Below are positions 1 to 4,993 of a DNA stretch of 5,301 nucleotides, in pieces. The notes under the pieces are model-generated. The model worked only from the letters and a program-made list of their open reading frames with translations. It was not told where the DNA came from and did no database searches. This stretch comes from an uncultured Oscillospiraceae bacterium (GTDB lineage: Bacteria > Bacillota > Clostridia > Oscillospirales > Acutalibacteraceae): positions 1 through 5,301 of the forward strand of contig URDW01000137.1 of the NCBI GenBank assembly GCA_900546735.1, written 5' to 3'. Made by a program: the position numbers and the translations under genes. The stretch's first letter is position 1; the number at the start of each line of letters is the position of its first letter.

Positions 1-4
1 TAAG

Positions 5-37
5 TCGTCGGCAGCGTCAGATGTGTATAAGAGACAG
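5..37 (+). other. Untrimmed Illumina Nextera read-1 adapter (synthetic)
   Basis: These 33 bases match the standard Nextera transposase read-1 adapter exactly, as recalled from the published oligo. The last 19 bases (19-37) are the Tn5 mosaic end. Four extra bases (1-4) precede it. This is library-preparation DNA left at a contig end, not a genomic Tn5 insertion: the mosaic end is joined to the sequencing-primer part (5-18), which does not occur in natural Tn5. Genomic sequence should be taken as starting at about base 38. Confidence 0.97.
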
Positions 38-52
38 CATTAATTATAGCGC

Positions 53-85
53 AAAAAAAGCGCCCCGCGTGCTGCGGAGCGCTTT
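53..85 (-). terminator. Rho-independent terminator of the dehydrogenase gene
   Basis: Bases 57-68 pair with 74-85 across a 5-base loop (69-73), giving a 12-bp stem with a very GC-rich core. The one non-Watson-Crick position (64/78) is a G-U wobble if transcribed from the minus strand but a C-A mismatch on the plus strand, so the hairpin is built for minus-strand RNA. Seven A residues at 53-59 give a U-tract at the 3' side, partly shared with the stem. It lies 24 bases beyond the stop codon at 110, so the dehydrogenase transcript probably ends here. Confidence 0.92.
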
Positions 86-109
86 TGTACCTATGTATGT
101 TAGTATATG

Positions 110-1618
110 TTAGATCGTACCGTCCCAGGTGGAGACTTCGGTCTGGTTGATCTCGTCCTGGTCGAACCAGTGGGTCGTGACCGCCTTGCTTTCCGTGTAG
201 AAGCGGTAGGCATCCTTGCCCAGGCAGTGCAGGTCGCCGAAGAACGAATTTTTATGGCCGCTGAACGGGAACATGCCGACCGGTACCGGGATGCCCACGT
301 TGATGCCGACCTGGCCGCCGTCTGTATGGCGGGCAAATTCACGCGCATAGTAACCGTTTTGCGTGTAGATGACCGAACCGTTGGCGAACGGGTTGGCGTT
401 CATCACGGCAAGTCCTTCGTGAAAATCCTTTACACGCTTGACGCAGAGCACCGGGCCGAAGATCTCGCGTTCGCCGAGATTGCTGCCGGGCTTGACGTGG
501 TCAAAGATCGTGGGGCCGATATAATAGCCGTTTTCGTAACCGGGCACCTTGACGCCGCGGCCGTCGAGCACCAGTTCGGCGCCCTCGTCAACGCCCTCCT
601 GAATGCGCTCTTCAATGCTTTCCTTATGCTTCAGGTAAGTGATCGGGCCAAGCTTGCTGTCTTTCTCCCAGGCGGGGCCGACCTTGATCTTTTTGGCCTG
701 TTCCACCAATGCGGCCACGAACCTGTCGGCAATGCTTTCCTGCACGCAGACAACGGGCAGCGCCATGCAGCGTTCGCCGGCGCAGCCGAATGCCGCGTTG
801 ATGACGCCGGCAGCCGTACGATCGATCGGCGCATCCTCCAGCACAAGGGCATGGTTCTTGGCCTCGCACAGGCACTGCACGCGCTTGCCGGTGGCGGCCG
901 CCGTGGAATAGATATATTTACCGACGTCGGTAGAGCCGACAAACGTAATGCCCTTGACGTCCGGATGGTTCAAAATAACGTTGACCTCATTTCTGGAACA
1001 GGTGACCAGGTTCAGCACACCGTCCGGCAGGCCGGCCTCTTTGTAAAGTTCCGCAATGCGAAACGCCGTTCTCGGCGTGATGGAAGCCACTTTCAGCACC
1101 ATGGTGTTGCCGGTGGCGATGCACACGGGCGCCATCCAGCCAAACGGGATCATGGCCGGGAAATTGAACGGCACGATGCCGGCAAAAACGCCGAGCGGCT
1201 CGCGGTACTTCACCGTGTCGTAGCCGCGGGATGCGTCCATCATCGACTCGCCCATCATCAGCGAGGGCGCCTGGCAGGCCAGCTCGGTGCCCTCTTTCGC
1301 CTTGAGCACATCGCCCTGCGCTTCAGCCCAGACCTTGCCGTGCTCACGCGCGACCAGGTCGGTCAGCTCGTCCATGTGTTCGATCAGAAGCTCGCGCACC
1401 TTGTAAAGGATCTGCACACGCTTCATGACCGGCGTGGCGCTCCAGGCCGGGAAAGCAGCCTTGGCGGCGGCGATCGCGGCGTTGACCTCATCGGCCGTGC
1501 AGCAGGGGGCATAACCGGTCAGTTCGCCGGTGCTGGGGTTATAAAGTTCATAGTACTTATCGGTGGCGGATTCCTTAAACTCGCCGCCGACAAACATCTT
1601 GAGTCTTTCAGCTGACAT
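110..1618 (-). CDS. mmsA: CoA-acylating methylmalonate/malonate-semialdehyde dehydrogenase (MmsA/IolA family)
   Basis: A 502-residue aldehyde dehydrogenase. The family oxidises methylmalonate semialdehyde, or malonate semialdehyde, with NAD+ and CoA to propanoyl-CoA or acetyl-CoA, releasing the carboxylate, in valine/thymine or myo-inositol breakdown; it is cytosolic. The MmsA signature is clear: PFNFP (150-154), FVGST (226-230), AKNH (253-256), GCAGERCMA (278-286) with nucleophile Cys284 preceded by Arg283, EIFGPV (385-390), GINVGIPVP (438-446) and FSGHKNSFFGDLH (452-464). ATG at 1618 is chosen because TAAGGAG (1632-1626) sits 7 bases upstream. It is about 15 residues longer than Bacillus subtilis IolA (487), mainly at the C-terminus. 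Two motifs are unusual: KVAS (176-179) replaces KPSE, and CEAKNH replaces GAKNH. It has its own promoter and terminator, with no catabolic neighbours in view. The symbol follows the family; iolA is equally possible because the substrate cannot be read from the sequence. Confidence 0.93.
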   Translation of the reverse strand: MSAERLKMFVGGEFKESATDKYYELYNPSTGELTGYAPCCTADEVNAAIAAAKAAFPAWSATPVMKRVQILYKVRELLIEHMDELTDLVAREHGKVWAEAQGDVLKAKEGTELACQAPSLMMGESMMDASRGYDTVKYREPLGVFAGIVPFNFPAMIPFGWMAPVCIATGNTMVLKVASITPRTAFRIAELYKEAGLPDGVLNLVTCSRNEVNVILNHPDVKGITFVGSTDVGKYIYSTAAATGKRVQCLCEAKNHALVLEDAPIDRTAAGVINAAFGCAGERCMALPVVCVQESIADRFVAALVEQAKKIKVGPAWEKDSKLGPITYLKHKESIEERIQEGVDEGAELVLDGRGVKVPGYENGYYIGPTIFDHVKPGSNLGEREIFGPVLCVKRVKDFHEGLAVMNANPFANGSVIYTQNGYYAREFARHTDGGQVGINVGIPVPVGMFPFSGHKNSFFGDLHCLGKDAYRFYTESKAVTTHWFDQDEINQTEVSTWDGTI

Positions 1619-1651
1619 AAGATCGCTCCTTAAAAATAAATCTACTTTTTA

Positions 1652-1680
1652 AGTTTATCATTTTTAGACGGCAAAATCAA
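1652..1680 (-). promoter_or_regulatory. Candidate sigma-A promoter of the dehydrogenase gene
   Basis: Read on the minus strand: -35 TTGATT (1680-1675), a 17-base spacer, and -10 TAAACT (1657-1652) preceded by TGA, which forms an extended -10. Each hexamer matches the consensus at 4 of 6 positions. Transcription would start near 1645, leaving a leader of about 27 bases that carries the strong ribosome binding site. The position just downstream of a spacer and an operon terminator supports independent transcription. Confidence 0.55.
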
Positions 1681-1699
1681 CAGAAAAAAGCAAAACATG

Positions 1700-1729
1700 C
1701 CGCATAATTTTGTGAAAAAATTATTGCGG
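1700..1729 (-). promoter_or_regulatory. AT-rich hairpin upstream of the dehydrogenase promoter
   Basis: Bases 1700-1711 pair with 1717-1729 with a single bulged base (1724 or 1725) and a 5-base loop (1712-1716). On the minus strand it is followed after two bases by a broken T-rich stretch, so it could be a weak second terminator. It also lies 20 bases upstream of the -35 element, so an operator role is possible. The sequence does not decide between these. Confidence 0.4.
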
Positions 1730-1888
1730 TGTTATATTGTGTATCCAGGCTGTTTGCACTTGCGTTTTGCGCGTTTAAGAGGATCACCCTGACCGACACG
1801 ACCGGAAGCGGCAAGGCCGCCTGCCCCGATCTGCAGGAAAGTGGTGGCTGCGATGCCCGCACAAACCGACTAAAAAATTCCACAGCAT

Positions 1889-1928
1889 AAAAAGCAAAAA
1901 CAGCAAGCCGCACAGCCCGCTGTTTTTG
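1889..1928 (-). terminator. Rho-independent terminator of the six-gene operon
   Basis: A perfect 10-bp inverted repeat (1895-1904 with 1919-1928, CAAAAACAGC / GCTGTTTTTG) encloses a 14-base loop. On the minus strand it is followed, after one base, by a T5 run (1893-1889), in addition to the T-rich end of the stem. It begins directly after the stop codon of the acetyltransferase (1931-1929), so it marks the end of the operon. The symmetric A/T ends could also give some termination from the plus strand. Confidence 0.85.
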
Positions 1929-2441
1929 TCATATCTTCCTATTTTCTTTCTCCCTCTTACAAACAGAATTTAGATTGGTGACCATAATGTATTCCTTGTC
2001 CGTTTCTTTGACTATTGTAAAGCCTGCTTTCCGATACAGCTTCACTGCATAATTATCCTTTTGAACAGAAAGGGAAAGCTTTGTGTAACCAGCCGCTTTT
2101 TCAACGAACAGCATTTGTGTAAGCAATAAAGTTCCGATCCCCGTACCTCTATACGCTTTAAGGACAGACATAGCAAGGGATGGTGTATCCGCATCAATAT
2201 GTCCATAGTCGTTCATGATTCTTGCCCAAATTGCGCCTACAATATTGCCGTTAACTTCTGCAATCAGCGCTTTGTCATGTTTATTTGTTCCAAACTCTGA
2301 AATATACACCTGCAATTCCGGACAGTTTAAAATAGATTTCGGCGGCGGATCAACGCCGTCAGGAACAAAGATTGCTTCATATAAAAAGTCACTGAGCAGC
2401 CTATATTCTTCTTTTCGCATTTCTCTTATAGCACAGTTCAT
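1929..2441 (-). CDS. GNAT family N-acetyltransferase
   Basis: A 170-residue protein with a full GNAT fold. The family transfers an acetyl group from acetyl-CoA to an amine on a small molecule or protein; the substrate is unknown here. The N-terminal strand MNCAIREM is typical. Motif A is at about 89-110, with the acetyl-CoA pyrophosphate loop R98-G-T-G101-I-G103. Motif B follows at about 121-143, with Asn130, Tyr136 and Gly140-Phe141. The segment GHIDADTPSLA (80-90) just before motif A is, as I recall, typical of a clostridial GNAT subgroup. It is the last gene of the operon, 34 bases after the VOC gene and directly followed by the terminator. ATG at 2441 is kept because translation from it gives the complete first strand, although no strong ribosome binding site precedes it. 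The Lys/Arg-rich tail (162-170) looks disordered. Confidence 0.88.
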   Translation of the reverse strand: MNCAIREMRKEEYRLLSDFLYEAIFVPDGVDPPPKSILNCPELQVYISEFGTNKHDKALIAEVNGNIVGAIWARIMNDYGHIDADTPSLAMSVLKAYRGTGIGTLLLTQMLFVEKAAGYTKLSLSVQKDNYAVKLYRKAGFTIVKETDKEYIMVTNLNSVCKREKENRKI

Positions 2442-2475
2442 ATCTTACTCGTTTCTTATCCATTAAAAAACTGCC

Positions 2476-2934
2476 TTACCGCATATAGGCATTTACAAAT
2501 TTCATGGGTACATCCATTCGCTCGGCGACCTGTTCCGGCGTCATTCCACTGTCCAAGAAGCGCTTGCATACGACCTTCATATTCTCGCCAACCTCGATAA
2601 TATGTTTGTCCGGATCATAGAAGCGAACGACTCTCTGCCCCCACGAATGTTCCATGATCGGGTGGACATATTCAACAGCACATTCCTTCAGCTTATCGGC
2701 AAACCTGTCAAAATCATCTGCTTCAAAATAAAGCTCAAAGTTGTTGCCGCCAAAAGAAATATCATTCGTACCGATAAACTCTTTGTATGTTTCAACCGTT
2801 TGCAGGGCTAAACCGCCCGTTAGAGTCTTGTTTGCGCCAAAGTCCATAATGACATGAAGCCCAAAGACTTTTTTATAAAATTCAACCGATCTGTCTATAT
2901 CCGTTACGACCAGCATAGGGTTTTTTAATTTCAT
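2476..2934 (-). CDS. VOC superfamily (glyoxalase/bleomycin-resistance fold) protein
   Basis: A 152-residue protein with two beta-alpha-beta-beta-beta modules (about 4-57 and 64-118). Members include glyoxalases, ring-cleaving dioxygenases and drug-binding resistance proteins. MKLKNPMLVVTDIDRSVEFY is a typical first strand and helix. Near the end, WGQRVVRFYDPDKHIIEVGE (98-117) is the common closing motif, with Glu114 at the usual metal-ligand position. The other ligands are not obvious, so metal dependence and substrate stay open. After the fold, residues 120-152 form a helical tail (GMTPEQVAERMDVP, 130-143) resembling a short helix-turn-helix. The start at 2934 is chosen because GGGAGG sits 4 bases upstream and the family start fits; the frame is open further, to a GTG at 2958 overlapping the DUF3788 stop. 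The gap to DUF3788 is 20 bases. Confidence 0.85.
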   Translation of the reverse strand: MKLKNPMLVVTDIDRSVEFYKKVFGLHVIMDFGANKTLTGGLALQTVETYKEFIGTNDISFGGNNFELYFEADDFDRFADKLKECAVEYVHPIMEHSWGQRVVRFYDPDKHIIEVGENMKVVCKRFLDSGMTPEQVAERMDVPMKFVNAYMR

Positions 2935-2938
2935 TTTT

Positions 2939-2944
2939 CCTCCC
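2939..2944 (-). promoter_or_regulatory. Ribosome binding site deciding the VOC start
   Basis: GGGAGG on the minus strand lies 4 bases before the ATG at 2934. The alternative starts at 2958 (GTG) and 2955 (ATG, overlapping the DUF3788 stop as TGATG) lack a comparable site and would add 7-8 residues not typical of the family. The spacing is short but usable. Confidence 0.75.
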
Positions 2945-2954
2945 AATATTCTCA

Positions 2955-3371
2955 TCACGATTTCCGATTTGGTTTTCTTTTAATAGCCAACAACTTTATA
3001 TAATCATCAAATTCAGAAGTATCGGTCGGGGCAAACATCACCCATTTTCCATCATGATATGTCTGTGCTGCATCATACCGCCTGCAAACAGAGTCAGAAA
3101 ACGTATCTCTTATCTCTTCAAATTTTGCTCTTTCGTCTTTTCCGAATATGATCATAAAACCAATGCAATTCCTTTTTGCGTAAAGACTGCAAAGGGTTTT
3201 CCCGCCTCTGCGGTACTTATATTCGTACGTCCAGTTCTTACCGCCTGTGTTCCATAGCTGCTGCATGTCATATTTTTCTTCAATCGCCGAACACAGCGCT
3301 TGCCAGACCTCAAATAAAGATTGTCCGAGCAATTTCGTCACGTCGGATTGCGTGGGGGTATTTTCAAGCAT
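2955..3371 (-). CDS. DUF3788 family protein
   Basis: A 138-residue protein recognised as DUF3788, a family of small soluble bacterial proteins of unknown function. Visible traits are the basic aromatic strand pair around 46-64 (NWTYEYKYRRGGKTLCSLY), a hydrophobic strand GFMIIFG (71-77), a charged helix (79-95), and HDGKWVMF (106-113) before a final helix containing DDYIKLLAIKRK (122-133). There is no signal peptide or membrane segment. The open frame extends upstream to 3509, but ATG at 3371 is chosen: GGAGGAG ends 5 bases before it, the family begins about here, and the longer form would overlap the hydrolase by over 100 bases. It follows the hydrolase stop by 25 bases and precedes the VOC gene by 20. 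Codon composition is AT-rich like the hydrolase. Function unknown. Confidence 0.85.
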   Translation of the reverse strand: MLENTPTQSDVTKLLGQSLFEVWQALCSAIEEKYDMQQLWNTGGKNWTYEYKYRRGGKTLCSLYAKRNCIGFMIIFGKDERAKFEEIRDTFSDSVCRRYDAAQTYHDGKWVMFAPTDTSEFDDYIKLLAIKRKPNRKS

Positions 3372-3376
3372 TGTAT

Positions 3377-3383
3377 CTCCTCC
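3377..3383 (-). promoter_or_regulatory. Ribosome binding site deciding the DUF3788 start
   Basis: GGAGGAG on the minus strand, 5 bases before ATG 3371. It fixes the start and rules out the 46-residue upstream extension of the open frame. The site is part of a 14-base repeat also found in front of the hydrolase gene. Confidence 0.85.
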
Positions 3384-3392
3384 GTAAATCTG
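3379..3392 (-). repeat. Leader direct repeat, copy 2 (before DUF3788)
   Basis: On the minus strand CAGATTTACGGAGG, matching 13 of 14 bases with the copy at 4107-4120 in the same orientation. Upstream both copies continue with AAATCA, offset by two bases. The pair brackets the hydrolase gene. Ribosome binding sites are expected to be alike, but the shared CAGATTTAC lies outside the functional core. Confidence 0.6.
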
Positions 3393-3396
3393 TGAT

Positions 3397-4098
3397 TTAA
3401 TAAAGTCTTTCTCTAATCCAGTTTCTGAAAAAATCCAGTTCAAAATCCGTATGAAACCAATGTTCTCCGCCTTTTTGTTCTGTGAGTTCACAGCCAAAAT
3501 TATCTGCAAAAGTTTTTACATAATCGTATTCACACAGGGTATCATTTTCTCCTCGCAGAATAAATGTTTTATGGTTCCATATATTAATCGGATGACTTTT
3601 AACATATGTATAATATGGAAAATACAAAGGTTCTATATCATTCTCTATCTTTACTCTTTCTTGGAACTCTTTTTCTGTGATGTGACAGTATTCCAGAAGA
3701 TTATGAATGATTCGTTCCATATCTGTTACAGGAGAGAGAAACCATGCATATTCTATATCCATATCCGCAAATGCAAGCAATTCAAAATAAGCTCCCATAC
3801 TACACCCAAATATTGAAACTTTCTCACCTTGATTTACTGCAAAAGAGTACATTGCTTTCAACTCTCGGACACATTCGTCTGGCATAATAAAATCTGTTTC
3901 ATATACTCTTTCTCCGTGCTGCGGCAGGTCAAAGCTAAGAACCTGATAACCCTTTGCAGTTGCTTCTTCCGCCAGTACCCAAATGCAGTCATCAATTTTT
4001 GAAGAATGACTTCCATGTGCTGCAATTATAATTTTATCACTTGGTTCTCCCCACAAAATAGCAGGGATACCGTCAATTCTGATTTTACTTAAATTCAT
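3397..4098 (-). CDS. Alpha/beta hydrolase fold protein
   Basis: A 233-residue serine hydrolase of the alpha/beta fold, cytosolic, with no signal peptide. The oxyanion-side HG motif is at 28-29, the nucleophile elbow G98-C-S100-M-G102 places Ser100 as nucleophile, the acid is probably Asp186 in RGENDTL (182-188), and the histidine is probably His213 in GGEHWF (210-215). All three triad parts are in the normal order and spacing, so the enzyme should be active. A helical lid lies at about 125-165. The substrate is not predictable; esterase, peptidase-like and acyl-hydrolase activities all occur in the fold. ATG at 4098 has AGAGG 8 bases upstream. It starts 42 bases after DUF3795 and ends 25 bases before DUF3788. 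It is the most AT-rich gene of the window (a hand-counted row, 3601-3660, is 25% GC) and is bracketed by two near-identical leader repeats, which hints at separate acquisition. Confidence 0.9.
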   Translation of the reverse strand: MNLSKIRIDGIPAILWGEPSDKIIIAAHGSHSSKIDDCIWVLAEEATAKGYQVLSFDLPQHGERVYETDFIMPDECVRELKAMYSFAVNQGEKVSIFGCSMGAYFELLAFADMDIEYAWFLSPVTDMERIIHNLLEYCHITEKEFQERVKIENDIEPLYFPYYTYVKSHPINIWNHKTFILRGENDTLCEYDYVKTFADNFGCELTEQKGGEHWFHTDFELDFFRNWIRERLY

Positions 4099-4106
4099 AT
4101 TTTTTA

Positions 4107-4120
4107 CCTCTGTAAATCTG
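4107..4120 (-). repeat. Leader direct repeat, copy 1 (before the hydrolase)
   Basis: On the minus strand CAGATTTACAGAGG, the partner of 3379-3392 with a single difference. It includes the hydrolase ribosome binding site (AGAGG, 4111-4107). The two copies are about 730 bases apart with only the hydrolase gene between them. Confidence 0.6.
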
Positions 4121-4140
4121 ATTTTGTTACTATATGTATT

Positions 4141-4473
4141 CTATCCTTTCAAATTCTCCAAAGCAGACGGATTATTTTCGAGGATCGCGCCAATCGTCGG
4201 GCAGGTTTCCAGCTCCGGGCAGTCGCCGCAGGTGGAAAAGCCTTTTTGCAGCGCGCATTTGCGGATCTCGCACAGGCTCTCACAAAACACCGTTTTCGCT
4301 CCGTTCACACGACAGCCCTCGCAGTTGATATGTTCCGGCAAAATCGGGGCGTTGTTCAGCTTCGCCCACAGTTTCGCCGTTTTCTCCCGCAGGGCCTGAT
4401 CATCATGAATAGTCGCTATGTATGCATCGCATTTTTCACAGTTGAGTCCACAGCATCCGATCATCTCATTCAT
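4141..4473 (-). CDS. DUF3795 cysteine-rich protein
   Basis: A 110-residue protein recognised as DUF3795, a family without established function that probably binds metal through cysteines. It has 12 cysteines: 7, 8, 12, 15 in the N-terminal CCGLNCEKC motif typical of the family, then 51 and 54 (CEGC), 64, 68, 73, and 82, 85, 91. This suits zinc or iron-sulfur binding; which one is not determinable. No membrane segment or signal peptide is present. ATG at 4473 is supported by GGGAGG (4489-4484), which lies inside the end of the SRPBCC gene 10 bases upstream. Only 3 bases separate it from the SRPBCC stop, so the two are probably translationally coupled. Composition is GC-richer than the following hydrolase (row 4201-4260 is 60% GC by hand count). 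Confidence 0.9.
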   Translation of the reverse strand: MNEMIGCCGLNCEKCDAYIATIHDDQALREKTAKLWAKLNNAPILPEHINCEGCRVNGAKTVFCESLCEIRKCALQKGFSTCGDCPELETCPTIGAILENNPSALENLKG

Positions 4474-4476
4474 AGG

Positions 4477-4878
4477 TCATGCGCCTCCCAATACTTTTCT
4501 TATATCCGCAACAAACTGCGCCTGCTGCTTTTTTAAGTATAATTTCACAAAAGGTTTCATCAACCATTTCTTCGCTTCCACGCACTCCGTGAAATCTACC
4601 TCTGTTGCATTACCTTTGGCCGTGAAAACGCCGACCCAGTGCCCTTTCATATTGCTGTTTTCCATATCAAATTCCCATCGTCTGTATGGCTCGGTCACCG
4701 TCACGATAAATGTGGTAGGGTAACCGTCTTTCGTATATTCGATAAACTGCTTGTCGCTGATGACTTCTGTTTTACACAGGTCGCTTCGCCAAGAGGCATA
4801 ATGCTCAACGTCCAAAACAAGTTCCCACACCCTGCGAATATCGCACGGAATGTGCGTTTTTATATTTGAAGTCGCCAT
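4477..4878 (-). CDS. SRPBCC (START/polyketide-cyclase-like) family protein
   Basis: A 133-residue protein with the SRPBCC helix-grip fold, which forms a deep hydrophobic pocket for lipids or other small ligands. The first strand and helix (MATSNIKTHIPCDIRRVWEL) carry the usual substitution of an alternating strand followed by VWEL. HYASWRSDL (26-34) is the conserved W-R segment before strand 2. Central strands run at about 45-98, and the long C-terminal helix (about 104-131) closes the pocket. The ligand is unknown. The frame is open further to a GTG at 4941, but the ATG at 4878 is preferred: it gives the normal family N-terminus and has a purine-rich GGAAAGAAG upstream, while the GTG has none. 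It is the first gene of the operon, 3 bases before DUF3795, preceded by a long inverted repeat and candidate promoters. Confidence 0.85.
   Translation of the reverse strand: MATSNIKTHIPCDIRRVWELVLDVEHYASWRSDLCKTEVISDKQFIEYTKDGYPTTFIVTVTEPYRRWEFDMENSNMKGHWVGVFTAKGNATEVDFTECVEAKKWLMKPFVKLYLKKQQAQFVADIRKVLGGA
4484..4489 (-). promoter_or_regulatory. Ribosome binding site of DUF3795 inside the SRPBCC gene
   Basis: GGGAGG on the minus strand falls within the last codons of the SRPBCC gene, 10 bases before ATG 4473. This arrangement couples the two reading frames and supports them being co-transcribed. Confidence 0.75.
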
Positions 4879-4903
4879 TTTCACACGCTTCTTTCCGCTA
4901 AAC

Positions 4904-4962
4904 ACTTTTTCATCAAAAACTGTGCAAGCGCCGGTGCGCACAGCGGCTTTTCATGAAAAAGT
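4904..4962 (-). repeat. 59-base imperfect inverted repeat upstream of the SRPBCC gene
   Basis: Bases 4904-4913 (ACTTTTTCAT) pair perfectly with 4953-4962; after one mismatch (4914/4952), 4915-4918 pair with 4948-4951; 4919/4947 is a G-U wobble on the minus strand; after a 3-base bulge (4944-4946), CTGTGC (4920-4925) pairs with GCACAG (4938-4943). A GC-rich 12-base loop remains. The wobble works only in minus-strand RNA, so it could fold in the operon leader. There is no T-run after it, so it is not a normal terminator. A leader regulator, an operator overlapping the TATACT element, or a small palindromic element are all possible. Confidence 0.65.
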
Positions 4963-4993
4963 ATAAAAACCGGCAGGTTATTTTGCCCCCACC

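Larger units (their letters stand above)
1619..1928. other. 310-base intergenic spacer between the two transcription units
   Basis: This stretch holds the dehydrogenase ribosome binding site (1626-1632), its promoter (1652-1680), a hairpin (1700-1729), a GC-rich central patch (about 1780-1865) and the terminator of the upstream operon (1889-1928). The GC-rich patch contrasts with AT-rich flanks and stays open on the plus strand from a GTG at 1729 to a TAA at 1890 (53 codons). It has no ribosome binding site or recognisable domain, so I do not call it a gene. It may be a decayed remnant. Confidence 0.6.

Noticed and set aside
107..1615. A 502-codon open frame on the plus strand, antisense to the dehydrogenase
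   Set aside because: It is a mirror of a GC-rich gene, has no recognisable domains and no suitable ribosome binding site, while the minus strand encodes a full aldehyde dehydrogenase with all key motifs.
1677..1913. A 78-codon minus-strand frame in the spacer
   Set aside because: It crosses the operon terminator, the upstream hairpin and the dehydrogenase -35 element, lacks a ribosome binding site and has no family resemblance.
3372..3509. N-terminal extension of DUF3788
   Set aside because: It would overlap the hydrolase by more than 100 bases; a strong GGAGGAG sits just before the internal ATG at 3371, where the family sequence begins.
4879..4941. GTG-initiated N-terminal extension of the SRPBCC protein
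   Set aside because: No ribosome binding site precedes the GTG, the extension lies within the inverted repeat, and the SRPBCC fold starts normally at the ATG at 4878.
4896..4962. Integron attC-like site formed by the long inverted repeat
   Set aside because: The flanking bases do not give the GTTRRRY/RYYYAAC core sites, no such structures lie between the other genes, and no integrase is present in the window.
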